Shown: positions 61,083-64,000 of the stretch, in pieces
How positions within the stretch are numbered: the first letter of the stretch is position 1
Layout: the number at the start of each line of letters is the position of its first letter
Translations under genes and position numbers: made by a program
Notes under the pieces: model-generated
Told to the model about the DNA's origin: nothing
Database searches by the model: none
What the model saw: only the letters and a program-made list of their open reading frames with translations
Source of the DNA: Xestospongia muta
Lineage: Eukaryota; Porifera; Demospongiae; Haplosclerida; Petrosiidae
DNA: 64,000 nucleotides
Assembly (NCBI GenBank): GCA_963693285.1
Contig: OY848929.1
Span: 1,056,501 to 1,120,500 of the forward strand
Direction of reading: 5' to 3'

Positions 61083-62150
61083 AGTAAAATAAAATTCAAC
61101 CCACCTCATGGAGTCTACTTCATATTATAATATTGTTATGATCACACGTACATACAGGAACAGTCTACTTTCGTTTATGTACAGCATCATGTGAGGGCTA
61201 TTCAGGTAAGATAATTAGTCTGGTCGGAGCTGGCATCATAATAATCATCAGACTGAAATAATAATTATAGTGATAACAAAAATACATCAGTACGTATGCA
61301 ATGCATTCACTGATGATTAGCGAAAGGCAAACACGTGGCCAGCTTAAGGTACACACATGTTGGTTATATAAGGTACACATTAGAAGCTAGACTAGTGAAA
61401 GATGGTTTCATGAAGAGTGATACTGTTTGCACATCTAGAATTAAAGTATTGAACATAGTTGAGGTCTATCGTCCTGACCTATTACAACCAAAGTCAATGG
61501 AGGTCCAGAGGAGACTTGGCTATTTGTGTTGTGCTGGTACTATTGTTATCACAGCTTGTATACCTCGTTCTGGTTACTATATTGAACAAGATAATATTCC
61601 AGTAAAAGTATCTGTGGAAAATGGAAGCGGTAATGAGATACAAGACATTTTTATACATATTAATAAACAAGTCCACTACACTGATAAAGTCTCCAGCCAT
61701 TACATAGCTACTGTTTCTGGCCGATCTGTAGGCCCTCATAGAACAGATGTATGGGAAGCTCCTCCTATTGCAATACCAGATACACCTGCCACATCTATCA
61801 ATAGTAGGATTCTAAAAGTAAGGTACTCCTTACAAGTCCAAGCAGCTATATCATCCATATGGACCGATGATTCCCCCCGCAAGGTCATTCCAACCATTAA
61901 CATTCCTTTAGTATTAGGGATTGTACCACCAGATCCCCTTCCTCAACCTATAGCACCACTTCCCCAACAAGGACTGGAGCCATCTGCTCCATTATCAGGG
62001 GACATGCCTTTTCCTCAACCATTCCAATCACAACCAGGATGTATGCCCTACTCTATGCCCCAGTCTTTTCCTCCACCTAAGTCATCCATACACATTGATC
62101 CACCACCTCCTAATTATGAAGACATTATATCCTATCCACCTGGTTTATAA
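61083..62150 (+). pseudogene. Alpha-arrestin paralog 8, N-terminal fold largely deleted
   Basis: A relic of the start (TTCAACCCACCTCATGGAGT, ACAGGAACAGT, GCTATTCAGGTAAG) lies at 61083-61210. From 61335 an uninterrupted frame of 271 codons resumes in the late N-fold (VASLRYTHVGYIRYTLEAR, aligned to LPASYEGTVGQIKYTIEAR). It then has an intact C-fold: PKSMEVQRRLGYLCC, AGTIVITACIPRSGYYIEQD, VSVENGSGNEIQD, IAIPDTPATSINSRILKVRY. The tail keeps a perfect PPxY (DPPPPNYEDI) and ends YPPGL. Roughly residues 45-112 of the family are missing. The long open frame suggests recent loss or a still-expressed half-arrestin; called a pseudogene with reserve. Confidence 0.7.
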
Positions 62151-63118
62151 GTCCCATCAAAAAGTAATAAACAAAATTACTAAAATTGGATTATCACCAT
62201 GTCTGTAACAAATGAGTTCTATCTATATCATGTATTTTTATTAATTTTTTTAATGATAATTTCATTTCTATTGTTTGTGCTCTTGTAATTATACGAAGTC
62301 CGATACCACAACTTGAGTTGGATGTTCAAATTTGCCAAAGACTCTATAAATAATACTGAAATTTGATGAGATTTCAAAAGAAGACCCATCAACATTATTT
62401 GTATACAATGTAGGGTCTACATTCACATCTGTGATTTCTATCAAATAAATAAATTATTTAGAAGTAAAGCTACTTTTCATCCACAAAACTAACTAAAGTC
62501 AGTATAGCCACTGATTAAGCTTGTAACACACTTGCAGGTCTAGGAAAGAATCTTTTGTCCAAGATTTGGATCATCATATTCTATGTACCTTTAATATAGA
62601 GATATACATAGCTGTATTAAATTTACTTTTGCTTTTCTTTTATTCTTGGCACTCCATATATTTAGTGTTCAATAAGATGTAGGAAATTCACTTATATCAA
62701 TGATGGGTGTTACACATATCAACTTCCATACACCTGATGCTGTTTATATAAACACCTCAAAGTCTTGTCCCTATAGCTCACAATGAATTTGAAAAACAAA
62801 ATTATAAGAAAAATTAATTTTAACTGCAGTACAACAACTCACAGATCAGGGTCTACCATCTTGGTTTGTGATTGTCATAGGAACAATACCTGTGATTAAT
62901 GACATGCTTAAAAAGTGGCTATTTAAGATAGCATGGTGAAGCTAGTGTCAATATTGTAGTAGATTAAAATAACAAGCTTATAGACAACAGTGTTGAGTTA
63001 TTGGTTGACTTAACCTGTCATTTAGATTGCGTATATCATACATTAAATATACTGTTTTGATTATAGCTTCCCAAATTTTTTGTTGGTCTATTTAAATATA
63101 TAAACAAATCACTTGGGG

Positions 63119-63161
<43 letters not shown>

Positions 63162-63842
63162 GTACTATATATAGTGACAGTCCTCACACACACGACATGG
63201 CAACTACATTTCAGAACCAATGTTTTACTATCAACCACTGCATCAGCCACAATCAGAAGTATATAACCCACATTATTCTTCACTGTCATATCAGCCTTCT
63301 GCTTCCTAGCTAGCTAGCTACCAACCTGTAACTATATCCATTTCTCTCACCACTATGACCAGTAAGATCACCATTGCCCTTCCTTACAAAATTACAAGAC
63401 CGTAAAGTCATATCAGACAGCATAGCAAATATATATATAATATTCTTGTCAAACAAGTTAACTTTCTGATTGCATGAATTTGATTTATACAATTTATTTA
63501 TTTATTAATATATTATATAAATAATTTTTATTTCACATGTCTTTATATATTATGTTGTGTATAATATAGTATGATATATATAACTTTTGAAATTTGATGC
63601 TCTTATCAACTCTTCATAGTTTTTACAGTGTAAAAGAAGCAACAGAGCTGATGTTACAATTGTAAAATAACACCAAAAATTCATAAAGTAGCCACACCCC
63701 TGATATTTAAAATTTGTAGAGTAAAATTTATTATTATTGTTGCGGGGGACCACCACGTGGGATGATCATGCTATTGTTTTGATCGCGGTATGGTCGCGAT
63801 TTCGTCATAGTTGTTCGTCATAGTTGTTCGTCAAAGAAAGGT
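62151..63842. other. Spacer before the last arrestin, with GT microsatellite
   Basis: AT-rich. A decayed arrestin start lies at about 62814-62935 and a (GT)n run at 63129-63159. No other gene recognised. Confidence 0.55.
62814..62935 (+). pseudogene. Alpha-arrestin N-terminal relic
   Basis: TTTTAACTGCAGTACAACAACTC, TCAGGGTCTACCATC, TTGTCATAGGAACAATACC and TGATTAATGACATGC align in order with the first 130 bases of the arrestin genes, with many substitutions and broken frame. Confidence 0.6.
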
Positions 63843-64000
63843 AATGAAGGACTTTCGGCTACAGCTCAACAATCCGCCTCATGGAGTCTATTTCCCTGGT
63901 ATGACCGTTACAGGAACACTACTAGTCGTCAATGACAAACCTAAAAACTACAGAGCAATTCAAGTTAAAATAGTTGGTCAGGCTCACGTCCACTGGTCAC
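63843..64000 (+). CDS. Alpha-arrestin (ARRDC) paralog 9, cut by window end
   Basis: ATG 63843 opens MKDFRLQLNNPPHGVYFPGM, TVTGTLLVVNDKPKNYRAIQ, VKIVGQAHVHWS and runs off the right edge. It shares NPPHG with the decayed copy at 61.1 kb, so it belongs to the older branch. Its 5' flank differs from all others and has short CGTCATAGTTGTT duplications and GATCGCGGTATGGTCGCGA-like GC-rich pieces. The array therefore continues beyond the window. Confidence 0.9.

Overview
The window looks like nuclear DNA of an early-branching animal, most likely a demosponge of the Amphimedon type. This is inferred from AT-rich sequence, very short GT-AG introns, densely packed and often divergent genes, animal-type proteins (ASPM, ATG16L1, tropomodulin, ARMH3, YKT6, RNF24/122-like), and transposon relics typical of animals. 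A 200-base run of N at 14101-14300 marks an assembly gap.

Left part (1-37.2 kb), conserved single-copy genes. ASPM (minus, running off the left edge) and ATG16L1 (plus) are divergent around a 224-bp promoter with an inverted CCAAT box. Tropomodulin follows. Next is a family of four 15-hydroxyprostaglandin-dehydrogenase-like short-chain dehydrogenases (SDR A-D, 10.1-20.7 kb). Copy B is cut by the gap, copy D carries an in-frame stop, and a decayed ISL2EU-like DNA transposon (YqaJ/PHD gene plus DDE transposase) sits between B and C. Then come a TPMT-like methyltransferase, ARMH3, a minus-strand kelch/coiled-coil/kinase-like fusion whose kinase domain has lost most catalytic residues, YKT6, a CYB561D2-like cytochrome b561, the very short ATP synthase subunit e gene, and a RING-H2 membrane ligase of the RNF24/RNF122 type.

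Right part (38-64 kb), a tandem array of intronless alpha-arrestin (ARRDC) genes, all on the plus strand. There are seven full-length copies, one N-terminally truncated copy, one copy running off the right edge, and at least five decayed fragments. The spacers are duplicated with the genes and carry a co-amplified LINE 3' fragment, a 14-bp minisatellite, two hAT-type relics (one with an 8-bp target duplication and intact empty sites in sister spacers), and a 152-bp tandem repeat with long inverted repeats. The paralogs are almost identical except for a short patch in the N-terminal arrestin fold and the C-terminal PPxY (NEDD4-type WW ligand) motif, which some copies keep and others have lost.

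Exon boundaries were read by eye from splice consensus and protein similarity remembered from known families; no database search or transcript evidence was available.
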